A stretch of DNA of 64,000 nt from Spartobacteria bacterium LR76 (GTDB lineage Bacteria; Verrucomicrobiota; Verrucomicrobiia; Chthoniobacterales; Terrimicrobiaceae), in assembly GCA_003054655.1 (NCBI GenBank), contig QAYZ01000016.1:1488001-1552000 (forward strand), given 5' to 3'. The position numbers and the translations under genes were made by a program. The stretch's first letter is position 1. Each line of letters starts with the position of its first letter. Positions 62,108-64,000 of this stretch are shown here, piece by piece. Below the pieces are notes generated by a model. It was not told where the DNA came from, ran no database searches, and was given only the letters and a program-made list of their open reading frames with translations.

Positions 62108-62374
62108 ATGGAAGTTGAAGTAAAATGTATTAACAAGACCGATCGGCAGAATCCTCATGAGAGGATCAAGAATATTGGCGGGTTCCAGCAGTGGAAGCTG
62201 TCCGAGGCGGAAGCCATTGCCGGTATTGAAGCGGGCACCTGGCAGTTCTACGTGAACGTAAATAACAGGCGGGTCAGGGTGATCGTGGCTACTCGCTTGG
62301 GGGTGAAATACCTCAAGACAGAGAATGACGGGGATCATCCGAACAACCTGCTAAGTCTGCCCGAGTGCCCGTAA
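62108..62374 (+). CDS. DUF3892-family protein
   Basis: 88 residues from ATG 62108, chosen because the family begins here (VEVKCINKTDRQNPHERIKN). The rest follows the known pattern: IGG..QWKLSEAEAIAGIE, QFYVNVNNRRVRVIVA and YLKTENDGDHPNNLLSLPEC. Function unknown; such small proteins often occur on mobile elements and near restriction genes. Seven bases separate it from the specificity gene. Confidence 0.85.
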   Translation: MEVEVKCINKTDRQNPHERIKNIGGFQQWKLSEAEAIAGIEAGTWQFYVNVNNRRVRVIVATRLGVKYLKTENDGDHPNNLLSLPECP

Positions 62375-62380
62375 CCCCAT

Positions 62381-62968
62381 ATGCCCAGGCTGGATTCCAT
62401 TACTGAAATTCGCATGGGTGCAACCCTGAGGGGGCGGGACGCCACGCGTCCCGTCCCGGACGGTCGCTTTTCGTTTCTGCGCATCGGAGACATCTCCCAG
62501 GATGGCACGCTCACTCAATCCGACTTCGTCCGCATCGAGCCCAATGAACCCATCAACGAGGCGCTCATCTTGAGGGAGGGCGACGTGCTGTTCCCAAATC
62601 GAGGAACGCGAACGACGGCGCTTTCCTTCCCCGGCTCCCAGCGACCCACGATTGCCGGGTCCCAGTTCTTCATCCTTCGCCCCAACCCAAAGAAGGTCTC
62701 GTCGGATTACCTTTCCTGGTTCCTCCGCTCCGAGATTGCCCACCTGCATTTCGAGGGCCGCCGCAAGGGGAGTTACGTCCAGATCATCCAGCGCGGAGAC
62801 CTGGCCGAGTTGGAGATTCCTCTTCCGCCCCTTTCCGGCCAGCATAAGATCGTCGAGATCGCTCGACTGGCCCAGCGGGAGCGGATTCTCTCGGAGGAGC
62901 TTACCGAGCGCCGCTGGCGGCTCGCCAACCAGCAGCTCCTCCAGGCAGCCCAAAAATTTTCCGCATGA
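62381..62968 (+). CDS. Half-size type I restriction specificity subunit (HsdS-like)
   Basis: 195 residues with a single target-recognition domain: FSFLRIGDISQDG, ALILREGDVLFPNRGTRT, DYLSWFLRSEIAHLHFEG, then SYVQIIQRGDLAELEIPLPP and a helical conserved region (HKIVEIARLAQRERILSEEL). Full HsdS proteins have two such units (~400 residues). Half-size subunits are known to dimerise and then recognise a palindromic target. It is upstream of hsdM and overlaps it (ATGA), unlike the usual M-S order. Confidence 0.85.
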   Translation: MPRLDSITEIRMGATLRGRDATRPVPDGRFSFLRIGDISQDGTLTQSDFVRIEPNEPINEALILREGDVLFPNRGTRTTALSFPGSQRPTIAGSQFFILRPNPKKVSSDYLSWFLRSEIAHLHFEGRRKGSYVQIIQRGDLAELEIPLPPLSGQHKIVEIARLAQRERILSEELTERRWRLANQQLLQAAQKFSA

Positions 62969-64000
62969 AAAAAGTCAATCAATCCGAAATCAACGACGTC
63001 GCGTGGCGTGCCTGTGACACCTTTCGCGGGGTCGTCGATGCCGAGAACTACCGGAACTACATCCTCGTGATGCTCTTCTGGAAATACATGTCCGACGTGT
63101 GGCGCGACCACCGCGACGCCTACCTCAAGGAATACAAGGGCGACAAAGCCCGCGTTGCCCGCCGCCTCTCCCGGGAGCGCTTCCAGCTCCCCGAGGGGTG
63201 CGACTTTTATTCTCTCTACGAACTCCGCAACGAGCCCGACATCGGCGAGCGCATGAATATCGCCCTGGCCGGCATCGAAGAGGCCAACAAGGCCAAGCTG
63301 GACGGCGTATTCCGCGAGGTGGATTTCAATTCCGAGTCGAAGCTGGGCCAGACCCGCGACCGCAATGTCCGGCTCAAGCTCCTTCTCCAGGACTTCGCCG
63401 ATCCCCGCCTCGACCTCCGTCCTTCCGTGGTGGGTGATGAGGATGTCATTGGCAATGTTTACGAGTACCTGCTGGAGCGCTTCGCCTCGGATGCCGGGAA
63501 AAAAGCCGGGGAATTCTACACCCCCGGCCAGGTCTCCACCCTCCTCGCCAGATTGCTTGCGCCCAAGAAGGGCCAGACGATCTGCGACCCCACCTGCGGC
63601 TCCGGCTCCCTCCTGATCAAGGTCGGCCGCCAGGCGGACGAGCGCGACTTCGCCCTCTTTGGGCAGGAGATGAATGGCACCACGCACGCCCTCTGCCGGA
63701 TGAACATGTTTCTCCACGGCATGGATAGCTTTCGCATCGAGTGGGGCGACACTCTGCGCAATCCGCGCCTATTCGATGGCGACCAGCTCCTTCGCTTTGA
63801 CATCGTGGTGGCAAACCCGCCCTTCTCCCTCGACAAATGGGGACAGGAGGATGCCGCCCAGGACGCCTACAACCGCTTCCACCGTGGACTCCCGCCGAAA
63901 TCCAAGGGCGACTGGGCCTTCATCTCACACATGATCGAGACTGCCCGCGAGGGTACCGGCAAGGTGGGCGTTGTCGTCCCGCATGGTGTCCTCTTCCGCG
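62965..64000 (+). CDS. hsdM: Type I DNA methyltransferase HsdM, 5' part
   Basis: 345 codons are present; the gene runs off the window. The N-terminal helical domain (CDTFRGVVDAENYRNYILVM) and the N6-adenine methylase core are clear: KKAGEFYTPGQVSTLLARLL, motif I DPTCGSGSLLIK (~208) and motif IV NPPFS (~282). With an HsdS it methylates the recognition site; an hsdR gene should follow outside the window. Confidence 0.92.
   Translation, partial: MKKVNQSEINDVAWRACDTFRGVVDAENYRNYILVMLFWKYMSDVWRDHRDAYLKEYKGDKARVARRLSRERFQLPEGCDFYSLYELRNEPDIGERMNIALAGIEEANKAKLDGVFREVDFNSESKLGQTRDRNVRLKLLLQDFADPRLDLRPSVVGDEDVIGNVYEYLLERFASDAGKKAGEFYTPGQVSTLLARLLAPKKGQTICDPTCGSGSLLIKVGRQADERDFALFGQEMNGTTHALCRMNMFLHGMDSFRIEWGDTLRNPRLFDGDQLLRFDIVVANPPFSLDKWGQEDAAQDAYNRFHRGLPPKSKGDWAFISHMIETAREGTGKVGVVVPHGVLFR

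Noticed and set aside
1-64000. CRISPR arrays
   Set aside because: No series of short regularly spaced repeats was seen; the only repeats are the Rhs cores, intercassette repeats and protein-coding beta-strand repeats.

Overview
The window looks like chromosomal DNA from the bacterial phylum Verrucomicrobiota, probably near the Chthoniobacter/Terrimicrobium group. The evidence is a four-gene Verru_Chthon pseudopilin cassette at the left end, an autotransporter-repeat protein with a PEP-CTERM tail, secreted polysaccharide lyases with a LacI-type regulator, and a fairly high G+C content. All calls come from reading the sequence by eye; no database search was possible.

Left part (1-25.3 kb), probably core or long-resident chromosome. 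1-2.1 kb: Verru_Chthon genes B, C, D and the start of A. 2.2-13.2 kb: carbohydrate genes, namely two paralogous NAD-dependent epimerases/dehydratases, an acetylxylan-esterase-like protein, a LacI regulator, a PL8-type lyase, a carbohydrate-binding protein, a PEP-CTERM beta-strand-repeat protein and an alginate-lyase-family protein. 13.5-20.4 kb: a compact plus-strand operon with an ABC importer lacking an ATPase gene, two paralogous Rieske oxygenases with an enlarged cluster loop, a SUMF1-fold protein, a TIM-barrel isomerase and an SDR. 20.4-25.3 kb: a minus-strand operon resembling a minimal type VII (WXG100/FtsK-SpoIIIE) secretion locus.

Right part (25.5 kb to the end) reads as a genomic island of at least 38 kb. 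It begins with a 3' fragment of a tRNA-Leu(UAA) gene beside a tyrosine integrase, as expected for one att end; the intact tRNA should lie beyond the right edge. Next come IS debris and a mobilization operon of ColE1/RSF1010 style (MobC-like protein, HEN-type relaxase, a coiled-coil gene nested inside the relaxase), so the element may be an integrative mobilizable element.

The cargo at 31.8-50.3 kb is two paralogous four-gene Rhs cassettes (small lipidless exported protein, YD-like companion, giant Rhs toxin, immunity gene). They share an upstream region, and a ~475-bp repeat begins at the stop codon of each immunity gene. A third, orphan companion is fused to a rhodanese domain. 50.3-58.0 kb is a tightly overlapping operon with an ABCG-like exporter, two alpha/beta hydrolases, an O-antigen-ligase-like membrane protein and a large repeat protein. 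58.1-64 kb holds a pseudopilin pair, a small XRE regulator, an AAA+ ATPase split by an in-frame stop, a DUF3892 protein and the start of a type I restriction-modification locus with a half-size specificity subunit.

The best candidates for undescribed biology are the WXG100/FtsK operon, the modular Rhs cassettes with their boundary repeats, the two-Rieske operon and the ABC/hydrolase/ligase operon.
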